A stretch of DNA of 42,715 nt, taken from IMG/VR virus record IMGVR_UViG_3300047440_000309, positions 1-42,715 of that record; one strand, 5' to 3'. The notes below the pieces were generated by a model that made no database searches, was not told where the DNA came from, and saw only the letters and a program-made list of their open reading frames with translations. This document shows positions 13,427 to 19,914 of the stretch, one piece after another. Made by a program: the position numbers and the translations under genes. Each line of letters starts with the position of its first letter. The stretch's first letter is position 1. Origin of the DNA: a virus.

Positions 13427-13611
13427 CAGCGTGCATCCGCGACGGCCAGGACGCGGGCGTAGGTCGAACCGACCTTCAGCTTATCCTTGCGGCTGCTCCA
13501 AACCGGGCTGTCGGTGAAAGGGCCGGTCCCGCGTCGGCGGTAAATGATCGTGTAGCCGGGCTTCTCGACCACGCGAAAAACCACGCCATCCAACTCGACC
13601 CGCTTAGACAT
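13426..13611 (-). CDS. Small basic protein, unknown function
   Basis: 61 aa, mostly beta (RVELDGVVFRVVEKPGYTII followed by RRRGTGPF), with a basic centre that could contact nucleic acid. The start overlaps the previous gene by 8 bp and the stop overlaps the next start (ATGA). No family is recognised; co-expression with the replication genes is likely from the overlaps. Confidence 0.7.
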   Translation of the reverse strand: MSKRVELDGVVFRVVEKPGYTIIYRRRGTGPFTDSPVWSSRKDKLKVGSTYARVLAVADAR

Positions 13612-13909
13612 GCTGCGGCCCCCGCGTCTTCACCTGACGGCAGGCGCGGACGGCTATCGTCCACATATCCAGCATGAAGGTGTCACCGGGCCGGGAACTG
13701 TCGCGGCCATAGGCCCACTTCGGGGTCTTATCGCCGTCCAGCACATGCCCCACGGCCTTGTCGATAATCGCTAGCTTGCGGGTCACCGTCAGGGCGCAGG
13801 CGCGGGGGTCTTCGGCTAGCGCGAACAGCGCGGCTTCCTGATAGGGCGCCATATTCACCCGCTTGTGGGCCATCGGCAGGAGAAGCCCATCTTCGCCGCG
13901 TGGACGCAT
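13604..13909 (-). CDS. Small protein, unknown function
   Basis: 101 aa, mainly helical (MAPYQEAALFALAEDPRACA, then VTRKLAIIDKAVGHVLDGDK), with a Trp-Ala-Tyr-Gly turn and a basic C-terminus. A helix-turn-helix is conceivable but not clear. The ATG at 13909 overlaps the RuvC-like gene stop as ATGA; a later ATG (residue 13 or 20) is possible. It lies in the replication run. Confidence 0.7.
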   Translation of the reverse strand: MRPRGEDGLLLPMAHKRVNMAPYQEAALFALAEDPRACALTVTRKLAIIDKAVGHVLDGDKTPKWAYGRDSSRPGDTFMLDMWTIAVRACRQVKTRGPQHV

Positions 13910-14400
13910 CAGGCGACCCTCGCGACGGCCGGGTGAGACCGTCCGTAGACGGCCATAAGCGCCGCCTCGGCGCGGCCATCATCCTTGACCCGCTTCCATT
14001 GGTCGGCGTCCTGCGGAAAGGCCTTGGTCGCGGCGAGACGGCTGGCGTCCTTCCCTTCGCCGGTAAGCTGCATGAAGCGCTTCCACGACTGCGGGGACAC
14101 TTGCCGATAGGGGATGAAATTCGAGGCCAGCAACATGCGGAGCGCGCCGAAGCCGCACCCGACCTTGAAGGCGCTTGGCCCGCTATCGGTCGGCCGCGCC
14201 CATTGCTGTTCTAGGATGGCATATTCGATATCCCGCGACCGTGCGTCGAGGATGCGGGACAGGGACGCTTCGTCTAGCTCGCGGCCGTGCTTGCCCTTGA
14301 AGACCGGCATATCGAACGTCTCGACCCGGTTGTTCGCGTGAAGGAAAGCGAGCGCGCCGCTGATACCGGGGTCGATTGCCAGGATGACGCCCCCAGCCAT
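13909..14400 (-). CDS. RuvC-like Holliday-junction resolvase
   Basis: 163 aa from the ATG at 14400, which gives the usual N-terminus MAGGVILAIDPGISGALAFL; longer starts run through the upstream gene. The RNase H-fold acidic residues are visible: Asp 10 in the first strand, Glu 64 in YAILEQQ, and Asp 140/141 in KDDGRAEAAL. Length suits phage RuvC relatives. Such enzymes resolve branched or recombination intermediates before packaging. It is the second gene after the Cro-like repressor, 1 bp from its stop, so it is under the same control. Confidence 0.88.
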   Translation of the reverse strand: MAGGVILAIDPGISGALAFLHANNRVETFDMPVFKGKHGRELDEASLSRILDARSRDIEYAILEQQWARPTDSGPSAFKVGCGFGALRMLLASNFIPYRQVSPQSWKRFMQLTGEGKDASRLAATKAFPQDADQWKRVKDDGRAEAALMAVYGRSHPAVARVA

Positions 14401-14401
14401 G

Positions 14402-14623
14402 TCACGCCGCCGTCCGCGAGCGCTGGCGCCGGGTCGCGGCGGCAAGCGCCAACTCGGGCAGGCTCGCCATGTCGTGCTGCGCGATCAACAGCCAATATTC
14501 GCCGGGGATGGAGTCGCGCTGCCACCACGACTGAACCGTGGTGGGTCGTTGCGACAGGCTCAGTTTTTTCGCGACCGCTGTGACGCCCCCGGCGTCGTGG
14601 ATCACGTCTCGATGAGTACGCAT
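14402..14623 (-). CDS. Cro/YdaS-like helix-turn-helix repressor
   Basis: 73 aa. Residues 5-45 (DVIHDAGGVTAVAKKLSLSQ, then TTVQSWWQRDSIPGEYWLLI) match the small Cro/YdaS-type fold: AVA-KKL turn, recognition helix with TVQSWW, then the RDSIPGEYW segment that follows the helix in this family. The C-terminus is basic. Being first in the leftward replication run and facing a region with inverted-repeat operators, it is the best candidate for the lysis-lysogeny switch. No CI-like protein with a cleavage domain was found opposite it. Confidence 0.8.
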   Translation of the reverse strand: MRTHRDVIHDAGGVTAVAKKLSLSQRPTTVQSWWQRDSIPGEYWLLIAQHDMASLPELALAAATRRQRSRTAA

Positions 14624-14698
14624 GGCCGGAATCCATGCGCCGCGAAAATTTACTTGGCAAGATCGAAATGAGTGTTAATCGAATCGCGTTGTTACCGA

Positions 14699-14730
14699 TT
14701 TCTGGTGTTCGGGTGTCCGGTTACCAGAAA
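14699..14730. repeat. Operator-like inverted repeat TTTCTGGT...ACCAGAAA
   Basis: Two perfect 8-bp arms 16 bp apart, centre to centre about 24 bp, which would place the half sites on nearly the same face of the helix. They are a likely target of the Cro-like protein or another phage regulator. Confidence 0.65.
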
Positions 14731-14734
14731 GAAT

Positions 14735-14753
14735 TTGGTGCGTTCTGCACCAA
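14735..14753. repeat. Operator-like palindrome TTGGTGC-N5-GCACCAA
   Basis: Perfect 7-bp arms with a 5-bp spacer, 4 bp from the neighbouring inverted repeat. Size and symmetry suit a dimeric helix-turn-helix repressor. Confidence 0.7.
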
Positions 14754-14834
14754 CGCATTTTGCATTGAGGGTTTTTCCTTGGATTACCTAGAGAACGCCC
14801 CCACGAACAACGCAATTTGCAGGTGCATAGTCAG

Positions 14835-15107
14835 GTGAAACCCTTGCCTCGCACCCTCGTTCTTCTTGATACCGCAGACTGGTCAGACGCCATTTTGACC
14901 GGCCGCGACGGCATTGAAGATTTGGCACATGGAGAGCAAGGCCTTCGAATTACGTATGAATTCAGCGCGAGCGGCCCGTCGCTGATCCTCAACGGCCCTG
15001 ATGGGGAGGTCATTTTGTTCGGTATTGCGGAAATCGTTTATGCAACGAACGCCCTCGCTCATGGGCGGTCTATCGCGGAAACCGACGTTAAGAAGAACAG
15101 GCTCTAG
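14835..15107 (+). CDS. First gene of rightward accessory run, unknown function
   Basis: About 90 aa, starting with VKPLPRTLVLLDTADWSDAI if the GTG at 14835 is used; TTG 14817 and GTG 14823 are in frame, and none has a good ribosome site. The protein is soluble, with an alternating beta pattern (LRITYEFSASGPSLILNGPD) and a basic tail. No family is recognised. Facing the Cro-like gene across the operators, it holds the place where a lysogeny gene is expected, but it shows no helix-turn-helix. Confidence 0.65.
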   Translation: MKPLPRTLVLLDTADWSDAILTGRDGIEDLAHGEQGLRITYEFSASGPSLILNGPDGEVILFGIAEIVYATNALAHGRSIAETDVKKNRL

Positions 15108-15108
15108 T

Positions 15109-15312
15109 ATGTCGCAAATGCGCGCTTGGTTTAGTCTTCATTCCATTCACAGGGCTGTGGATAACTTGAACACTTGGCCCCCACTCGCCACCGCTCCACT
15201 CAGGATAGCGTTTCAGCTTGTTTCAGTAAGCCGGGCTGTAATCCGTAAGGTGGACAACGCATTCCGAATGATGCAGCCTGAACGGGTAAGGGTTGTGGGG
15301 GAGCACACCTGA
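15109..15312 (+). CDS. Small basic protein, unknown function
   Basis: 67 aa from the ATG at 15109, two bases after the previous stop and with AGG 7 nt upstream; the open frame extends further back but into the preceding gene. It begins MSQMRAWFSLHSIHRAVDNL and is rich in Arg, His and Val. Its stop overlaps the next start (TGATG). No family is recognised. Base composition is lower in GC than its neighbours. Confidence 0.55.
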   Translation: MSQMRAWFSLHSIHRAVDNLNTWPPLATAPLRIAFQLVSVSRAVIRKVDNAFRMMQPERVRVVGEHT

Positions 15313-15947
15313 TGATCGTGACCCGGTTTCCAGAAGCGCCACCGCAAATACAGCGTCTTCCCTTGGACGAACGCGGGTTCCCCGTTCCGTGGTTCACGCC
15401 TTGGATTAAGGGCAAGCCCGACTTCCGCGCCGTCTACCCCGATCAGTCGCAGAAGGCGCACACCAAAGGCCTTTGCTGGATATGCGGCGGCCGGAATATC
15501 GGGGTGAAGGCCTTCGTCATTGGCCCTATGTGCGCGGTGAACCGGGTCAGCGCCGAACCGCCCTCTCACCTGTCCTGCGCCCGGTTTGCGGCTGTCGCCT
15601 GCCCGTTCCTGTCAAGGCCGCTGGCGAAGCGTGCGGACGTGAGCGACCTAAACGGCCAGCCGCCTCCCGGCATTATGATCGAACGCAATCCAGGGGTCAC
15701 CCTAATCTGGTCAACGCAGACCTACCGCGCCGAAAAGCACGATACCGGCCTTCTGTTCAGGATCGGCGCGCCGATCAAAACGGAATGGTTCGCCTATGGC
15801 CGCGCGGCGACCCGCGCCGAGGTTGTCGAGAGTATCGAAACCGGCCTGCCCCGGCTGGTGGAAGTCGCAAAGCAAGACGGCCCCTTAGCGATGGCCGAGC
15901 TTCGCAAATGTCTAGAACGCGCCGTGAAACTGGTTCCGGCCGAATAA
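15312..15947 (+). CDS. Conserved phage zinc-binding protein, unknown function
   Basis: 211 aa. A metal site is evident: LCWICGG around residue 55, then GPMCAVNRVSAEPPSHLSCA and ACPFLSRP with further Cys and His. This block, GPMC-x-NR-x2-EPP-H-x2-CA-x-F-AA-x-x-CPFL, recurs in proteins of phages of many hosts, with no assigned role. The C-terminal half (LIWSTQTYRAEK, LFRIGAPIKTEWFAYGRAAT) is a mixed domain. It is coupled to the preceding gene by TGATG and precedes a strong ribosome site. Confidence 0.8.
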   Translation: MIVTRFPEAPPQIQRLPLDERGFPVPWFTPWIKGKPDFRAVYPDQSQKAHTKGLCWICGGRNIGVKAFVIGPMCAVNRVSAEPPSHLSCARFAAVACPFLSRPLAKRADVSDLNGQPPPGIMIERNPGVTLIWSTQTYRAEKHDTGLLFRIGAPIKTEWFAYGRAATRAEVVESIETGLPRLVEVAKQDGPLAMAELRKCLERAVKLVPAE

Positions 15948-15958
15948 GGAGACTTTGA

Positions 15959-15988
15959 ATGTCACAGCTTAATTCGGCGAACCTCTGA
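15959..15988 (+). CDS. Micro-ORF MSQLNSANL, possible translational leader
   Basis: Nine codons and a stop, preceded by AAGGAG with about 8-nt spacing, the best ribosome site in this run. Its stop overlaps the ATG of the next gene (TGATG), so ribosomes would reinitiate on the HTH gene. No conserved peptide is recognised, and it may be a coupling device rather than a functional peptide. Confidence 0.4.
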   Translation: MSQLNSANL

Positions 15989-16365
15989 TGGGAGTCGTTG
16001 CCATGAAGGAACCTCCGGTCAGGTCGTTCGCCGCTAACCCCAGCGCGACGGCCTATCGCAGCAACGCCCAATGGGCCAAGCCCATGCCGAAGCGAAAAAA
16101 CTTCATCCCGGCGCAGAGCTACCTTTCCTATAATTGGGGGGCTGAAGAACGCGACCCGGACTTAGAATTCGTGCTTTTCGCTATCTCTGAATCCGGGATG
16201 ACCCTTGAGCAAATCGAGGAACTTACCGAGCGCGCCGGAAGGAAGGTCAGCCGGTATTGCCTCCTAGGCTGGCACTACAAAAATGTCCGCCGTCCGCAAA
16301 ACGCGACCCTCTCAATCGTGGCCGCCGTGCTGGGTTGGGAAAGGCCTTGGGTTCACGGCAAATGA
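15988..16365 (+). CDS. Helix-turn-helix protein
   Basis: 125 aa from the ATG at 15988; an in-frame ATG at 16003 is an alternative. The C-terminal half reads FAISESGMTLEQIEELTERA, RKVSRYCLLGWHYKNVRRPQ and NATLSIVAAVLGW. The SG-x-T-x-EQI helix, a turn, and a VRRPQNATL segment recall XRE-type DNA-binding proteins in phages. The N-terminal half is basic and Asn/Ser-rich. It could regulate this run or the switch region at 14.7 kb. Translation probably depends on the micro-ORF upstream. Confidence 0.7.
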   Translation: MGVVAMKEPPVRSFAANPSATAYRSNAQWAKPMPKRKNFIPAQSYLSYNWGAEERDPDLEFVLFAISESGMTLEQIEELTERAGRKVSRYCLLGWHYKNVRRPQNATLSIVAAVLGWERPWVHGK

Positions 16366-16583
16366 AGCCGGTTCCACCCCCGCCAATTCTGCCGTCCCTT
16401 CCTGATACGGCAATCCTATTGGCCCTGATGGCGATTCAGATTGGGCGCTCCGTCGCCTTCTTTGAGGTCGCCGCGCTCCGGTTTGAAAAACTGAAAGACG
16501 ATGAGGGTCGCGAGCTAATGCACGGCGCTCAACGTCAGATTCACGCGCTGCTAGCCGAGTTTCAGCGAGGCATAGGCAAATGA
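16362..16583 (+). CDS. Small protein, unknown function
   Basis: 73 aa starting at an ATG that overlaps the previous stop (ATGA). It has a Pro-rich start (MKPVPPPPILPSLPDTAILL) and then a moderately hydrophobic helix (LLALMAIQIGRSVAFFEVAA), with a charged C-terminal helix. It may be membrane-associated, though the central Arg and Glu argue against a full membrane span. No family is recognised. Confidence 0.65.
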   Translation: MKPVPPPPILPSLPDTAILLALMAIQIGRSVAFFEVAALRFEKLKDDEGRELMHGAQRQIHALLAEFQRGIGK

Positions 16584-16792
16584 GCGAGCCCCGCCTAGTC
16601 ATGGAACGCTTTCGGGCGCACCGCAAAACGCTGCGGAGCGAGGAAGGCGAACACATGGCCTATATCGACGGCCTCTTTGGCGTCGGGCTGCTGTTAGGCG
16701 GCGGCTGGCCCGGCGCGGCGGCGGCGTTTTCAGTCCTGATCGAAGATCGGTTCAAGGATCAGGATTTGCCGTGGGACGATCACGATGACTGA
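16580..16792 (+). CDS. Small protein with glycine-rich hydrophobic segment
   Basis: 70 aa, overlapping both neighbours. A basic N-terminus (RFRAHRKTLRSEEGEH) is followed by YIDGLFGVGLLLGGGWPGAA, a Gly-rich hydrophobic stretch that could be a single membrane helix, then an acidic end (LPWDDHDD). A superinfection-exclusion or membrane role is possible but unproven. Confidence 0.65.
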   Translation: MSEPRLVMERFRAHRKTLRSEEGEHMAYIDGLFGVGLLLGGGWPGAAAAFSVLIEDRFKDQDLPWDDHDD

Positions 16793-17015
16793 AATTGTGA
16801 AGGTCCAGCGCCCGGTAAATCAGCCGAACGATAACGTCTGTCTGCTGTACGCCGAGGGTCGAAAAAAGCTGACCACGACGCCCCTGACGAGGCTTCCGTT
16901 TTGGGCGCGGAACGAACTCGCCCACACCCCGAAGATTTACTGCCACGGCCAGTTCACGCGCGCTGAAGGCGGCCGGTGGGATTTGAAGTCGCTCGCCGCG
17001 ACACAGGATTGGTGA
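16785..17015 (+). CDS. Small protein, unknown function
   Basis: 76 aa from the ATG at 16785, overlapping the previous gene by 8 bp. It is soluble and basic, with TPLTRLPFWARNELAHTPKI and a single Cys in IYCHG. No family is recognised. The next gene follows after 9 bp, with GAAGGAA as its ribosome site. Confidence 0.7.
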   Translation: MTEIVKVQRPVNQPNDNVCLLYAEGRKKLTTTPLTRLPFWARNELAHTPKIYCHGQFTRAEGGRWDLKSLAATQDW

Positions 17016-17024
17016 AGGAATTTT

Positions 17025-18146
17025 ATGACACAGACCGACCTTATGACGATGGCCCGGTTTCTCGTGCTGCCCGGCGCGAGCGAACTGCTAGAGGCCTTTT
17101 CGCAGATACCACCCGGCCGTCTGCGCGAAAGCGCCGTGGCCCACGTCCAGGCTATCGCAGAGACCTATTCCAGCGCTCCGGTCGAACAGCAAATGCCTGA
17201 CCCGCTGTTGACAGCCGCACAGGGCGCACCGGAGCCCGTCAGGGTCATTGAGACGCCGCGCGAGACCCTACCCGCCCTGACCCCGATTGAAGCCCTCAGT
17301 AACCGCCGCAGGGGCGTTCCGAAGTCCGACGATCCAGACGTGAAGGCTATCGAGCTAGCGCTTCAGGGTATGTCGCCGCAGAACATCGCCGTCGAACTGA
17401 ACATGCCGATTTCATCGGTCATGTGGGCCAGGAAGAAGGCCCTGCGCGCCGGGCTGATTTTCCCGAAAATCGTTGGTCGCCGTGGCGGGTCGAAGAAGAA
17501 GAAGAAGTTTCAGGCGAGCTTCGCCATGACGCTTGATGATCTGGATATGCGCGGCATCGGGATTGCTACGGCGGCTGCGTCGCGGCGCGGCCTGACCTTG
17601 GAGTCCTATATCGAGCGACGGCGCATCACGGTCGAAATGGCCCAGGACGGTCGCCATATCCAGGCGATTATAAACGCGGTGAAGGAAGACGAACCGACCA
17701 TCCGTTCATGGCTGAATAAGGCTCGCGCGGCCGGGCTTCCGGTTCCTTATGTCGCCGTGGATTACGGCATGGCGAACGTCGCGCCGGTTGAACCGGAGCC
17801 CGAGCCCGAGCCTGAACCCGAGGCGATAGTTCCGGTGCAAAGCTCTGTGGTGGTGAACCTGCGGTCAGCGGGGATAGACCCGCCGCCGCGCCATCGCGCC
17901 TTCTCCGTCTCGCTAGAAGGCCTTAGCGGGACGCAGGTTTCCGCCATCGAACGCGGCGCGGCGCTACTGAGTGTCAGCGTCGAGGAATATCTAGAGGTTC
18001 GCCGCCAAGCGCTCGAAATGATGCGGAACGGCATCGATACAGGGACCGTCGCTAAGACCCTGAACATTACCCCCAAAATGTCTTCGAACTGGCGTCAGCG
18101 GGCTATCGACGCCGGGGTTCTTATCGTCCCGCGCAAACAGGCCTGA
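17025..18146 (+). CDS. Multi-HTH DNA-binding protein with duplicated domain
   Basis: 373 aa. Three helix-turn-helix units can be seen: HTH1 at 104-147 (AIELALQGMSPQNIAVELNM); repeat A at 166-241, ending with a helix-turn-helix (IRSWLNKARAAGLPVP); and repeat B at 292-369 (TGTVAKTLNITPKMSSNWRQ). Repeats A and B align over about 75 residues, including L-x-SYIERRR versus VEEYLEVRR and the ARAAGLPVP versus AIDAGVLIVP ends, so they arose by duplication. A Lys-rich stretch (157-161) and an EP-repeat linker (256-266) separate the units. It probably binds several operator half sites at once. It is the largest gene of the accessory run. Confidence 0.8.
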   Translation: MTQTDLMTMARFLVLPGASELLEAFSQIPPGRLRESAVAHVQAIAETYSSAPVEQQMPDPLLTAAQGAPEPVRVIETPRETLPALTPIEALSNRRRGVPKSDDPDVKAIELALQGMSPQNIAVELNMPISSVMWARKKALRAGLIFPKIVGRRGGSKKKKKFQASFAMTLDDLDMRGIGIATAAASRRGLTLESYIERRRITVEMAQDGRHIQAIINAVKEDEPTIRSWLNKARAAGLPVPYVAVDYGMANVAPVEPEPEPEPEPEAIVPVQSSVVVNLRSAGIDPPPRHRAFSVSLEGLSGTQVSAIERGAALLSVSVEEYLEVRRQALEMMRNGIDTGTVAKTLNITPKMSSNWRQRAIDAGVLIVPRKQA

Positions 18147-18204
18147 CCATGAATAGCCGCCAACAGACAGGAGGGCCGCTGTCTTAGTACCCTAGGAGGT
18201 CGCC

Positions 18205-18405
18205 ATGACCCGAAACAGCGGACGGAAGGGCGCGCACGTCGCCCGTATCGAGCGGCTTGAAGACCGCACGCGCGGCCTTGTCGAATGCGTGCGGATTGCC
18301 GCCAGCCATTTTCATTCAATGGCCGAAGGCTTTGAGAAGTCGCGGGAGCCCAGCAAGGCCGCCGCCTGTCACAGCATGGCCGCCCTTATGGAGGATCAGC
18401 TATGA
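18205..18405 (+). CDS. Small helical protein, unknown function
   Basis: 66 aa. The ATG is preceded by AGGAGGT with 4-nt spacing, a full Shine-Dalgarno match and the strongest in the window, so the gene is probably well expressed. The protein is helical and charged, with HVARIERLEDRTRGLVECVR and a His/Met-rich middle (SHFHSMAEGF). No family is recognised. It opens a new run of six coupled genes after a 58-bp gap. Confidence 0.75.
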   Translation: MTRNSGRKGAHVARIERLEDRTRGLVECVRIAASHFHSMAEGFEKSREPSKAAACHSMAALMEDQL

Positions 18406-18602
18406 GACAAGCGCGCCCTGTCCGCGACGATTTTGAAGCTGGCGAAAAACTGGTCTGCGTCATCGCCCAAGGGTCGAACCTGAAGCGCGGGGCGATCTAC
18501 ACGATGAAGGTCGCCGAGCCGCCCAGCGCGCTTATCAGCCTTGAGGAACACCCCGAACTTGCCTTCCACCATTCCCGCTTTCGCCGGGCGCCGCAGTCAT
18601 GA
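18402..18602 (+). CDS. Small SH3/KOW-like protein
   Basis: 66 aa, start overlapping the previous stop (ATGA). The middle reads FEAGEKLVCVIAQGSNLKRG AIYTM in two strands, a pattern seen in small beta-barrel phage proteins of the SH3/KOW type (GE-x-x-VC, L-x-x-G-x-IYT). The function of such proteins is not known. The end again overlaps the next start. Confidence 0.7.
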   Translation: MRQARPVRDDFEAGEKLVCVIAQGSNLKRGAIYTMKVAEPPSALISLEEHPELAFHHSRFRRAPQS

Positions 18603-18886
18603 CCGCCGCCACACCACCACCCCCGGCTGATCCTGAAGCTTGGCTTAACCGGATACCTATGGTGCGCCATTCCATGCGGATTCTCATGCCCGACCCGAAG
18701 AACCCGAAAAGCCAATCCAGGGTCGAGGTCACTGAACAGCGGAAGACGGTTCGGCTTCACGTCTTCGATGGGAACAGCGGCCTTGATCGCGCCGTCGATC
18801 TAACCCTCCCCGAAGCCCGCAAACTATCGGAGCATTTGAATCTCATATGCAGACGCATAGCCACCCGCCCGGCGTTTCGCCCATGA
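18599..18886 (+). CDS. Small protein, unknown function
   Basis: 95 aa with a Pro-rich start, then VEVTEQRKTVRLHVFDGNSG and LDRAVDLTLPEARKLSEHLN, a beta-strand pair followed by a helix. It is soluble and basic at the end. No family is recognised. The gene overlaps its neighbours by four bases on each side. Confidence 0.7.
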   Translation: MTAATPPPPADPEAWLNRIPMVRHSMRILMPDPKNPKSQSRVEVTEQRKTVRLHVFDGNSGLDRAVDLTLPEARKLSEHLNLICRRIATRPAFRP

Positions 18887-19137
18887 TGACCACGTTGAAC
18901 CTGTTGCACGACAACCGCGACAGGCTGCCAATGTTCGTCATCTACGACAGCCCGGCCGACGCGCCGGGGCAGTATGTCGCCCGCCTGTGGTGGACGCTGC
19001 CCGAGAATGTCGCGACGAACTTCACCATCAGGGCGAAGGACCACGACGCCATTCAGGACGCTATGGAGCGCTGCGGACTGGTGAAGCTGATGCGCCACCC
19101 TGACGACGATCCAAAGATTATGGAGACGTGGCTGTGA
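18883..19137 (+). CDS. Small protein, unknown function
   Basis: 84 aa from the ATG at 18883 (ATGATGA overlap with the previous stop); an ATG at 18847 would overlap more and is less likely. The sequence MFVIYDSPADAPGQYVARLW, then an acidic end, suggests a compact alpha/beta domain. Small phage proteins with a PMFVIYD-x-P-xD-YP-x-x-fVAR-W pattern are common, without assigned function. Confidence 0.75.
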   Translation: MMTTLNLLHDNRDRLPMFVIYDSPADAPGQYVARLWWTLPENVATNFTIRAKDHDAIQDAMERCGLVKLMRHPDDDPKIMETWL

Positions 19138-19379
19138 CCCGGCCCGCCCTCAAGCTTATCCCGACCATGAAGGAGGTTGAGCGCTACGGCTACGCGGTGT
19201 TCGCCGATGAAGTCGTAGACGCCCTGCTAGGGCCGCTGCCGCCCGGTATGAAGCGCGAAGACACGCGACCCTATCATCCCGAGACGTGGCCCCCGGATAT
19301 ACCCGGTGGGGAGTACCTACACCGCGCCCTAGCCCGCAAACTGATCGCGAAGATGAAGCGCAATAGGAGGCTGATATGA
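19134..19379 (+). CDS. Small protein, unknown function
   Basis: 81 aa from a GTG that overlaps the previous stop (GTGA). It is rich in Pro and Arg with YGYAVFADEVVDALLGPLPP and a basic C-terminal helix (RALARKLIAKMKRNRRLI) that could bind nucleic acid. No family is recognised. The AGGAGG inside its last codons serves the next gene. Confidence 0.7.
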   Translation: MTRPALKLIPTMKEVERYGYAVFADEVVDALLGPLPPGMKREDTRPYHPETWPPDIPGGEYLHRALARKLIAKMKRNRRLI

Positions 19380-19684
19380 CCGGCCCGATTGACGGCTACG
19401 CGACCGACCTAGACGCCCGCATCACGGCCTTGGAGAAAGAGCGCGAGGCCCTAAAGACCATCGCCCTCCTGTACTGCCAAATCGCCTTCCGCGACGGCTT
19501 CAGGGCGGGCGTGCTGTTCGTTCCTGACGCGTGGAACGCCGAAGCCCATGAACAATCCGTGGCGTGGGTCGCGGAGCGGAAAGAGCGGCTTGAAGCTGAC
19601 CTCGCCGACTTGGGCGATGATGAAACGACCCACGGCGAAACGCTGAATGAGGTCTTCGGAATTAAGCCGGAAAAGGAGGCCTGA
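19376..19684 (+). CDS. Small coiled-coil protein, unknown function
   Basis: 102 aa, with AATAGGAGG about 6 nt before the ATG and an ATGA overlap. A leucine- and charge-rich N-terminal helix (YATDLDARITALEKEREALK) suggests a coiled coil; the rest is helical and acidic. No family is recognised. It ends 32 bp before the excisionase gene. Confidence 0.7.
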   Translation: MTGPIDGYATDLDARITALEKEREALKTIALLYCQIAFRDGFRAGVLFVPDAWNAEAHEQSVAWVAERKERLEADLADLGDDETTHGETLNEVFGIKPEKEA

Positions 19685-19716
19685 TCTGTCGCAGACCGTT
19701 CAAATGGATACCTCCA

Positions 19717-19914
19717 ATGCCCCCCGTCGAGATTGCCGAGAAACTTGCGTACACCGTGCCCGAGGCCGCGAAGGCTATGGGCGTCGGCCGCACTACCATG
19801 TGGAAACAGGTTCGAGAGAGAACCGTGTCATCCTTCAAGTGGGGCGGCCGAGTCCTTATCGAGAAAGACGAACTTCAGCGGCAGATTGACCGCGCATCAG
19901 GCCGCCATCCTTAG
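19717..19914 (+). CDS. xis: Excisionase-like MerR/HTH_17 protein
   Basis: 65 aa. Residues 11-56 follow the excisionase-family winged helix: YTVPEAAKAMGVGRTTMWKQ (helix-turn-helix), VSSFKWGGRVLIEKDELQRQ (wing and last helix). Such proteins bend att DNA and turn the integrase toward excision, or act as AlpA-like activators. The gene is tail-to-tail with the integrase and overlaps its 3' end by 18 bp, an arrangement that lets each transcript interfere with the other. The name is assigned by domain and neighbourhood. Confidence 0.8.
   Translation: MPPVEIAEKLAYTVPEAAKAMGVGRTTMWKQVRERTVSSFKWGGRVLIEKDELQRQIDRASGRHP

Larger units (their letters stand above)
14624..14834. promoter_or_regulatory. Divergent control region with two operator palindromes
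   Basis: About 210 bp of lower GC than its surroundings, between the leftward Cro-like gene and the rightward accessory run. It contains TTTCTGGT (14699-14706) facing ACCAGAAA (14723-14730), and the palindrome TTGGTGC-gttct-GCACCAA (14735-14753). TTGGCA (14653) and an AT-rich TTAATC 15 bp later form a possible weak rightward promoter. A 67-codon open frame crosses it but lacks coding features. Confidence 0.6.

Noticed and set aside
14635-14838. A 67-codon plus-strand frame between the Cro-like gene and the accessory run
   Set aside because: It covers both operator palindromes, has low-GC non-coding composition and no ribosome site; a control region explains the sequence better.
17490-17510. 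Slippage-prone AAG repeat as a phase-variation tract
   Set aside because: The repeat is in frame in triplets encoding Lys, so changes in number would only alter a linker, not switch the gene off.
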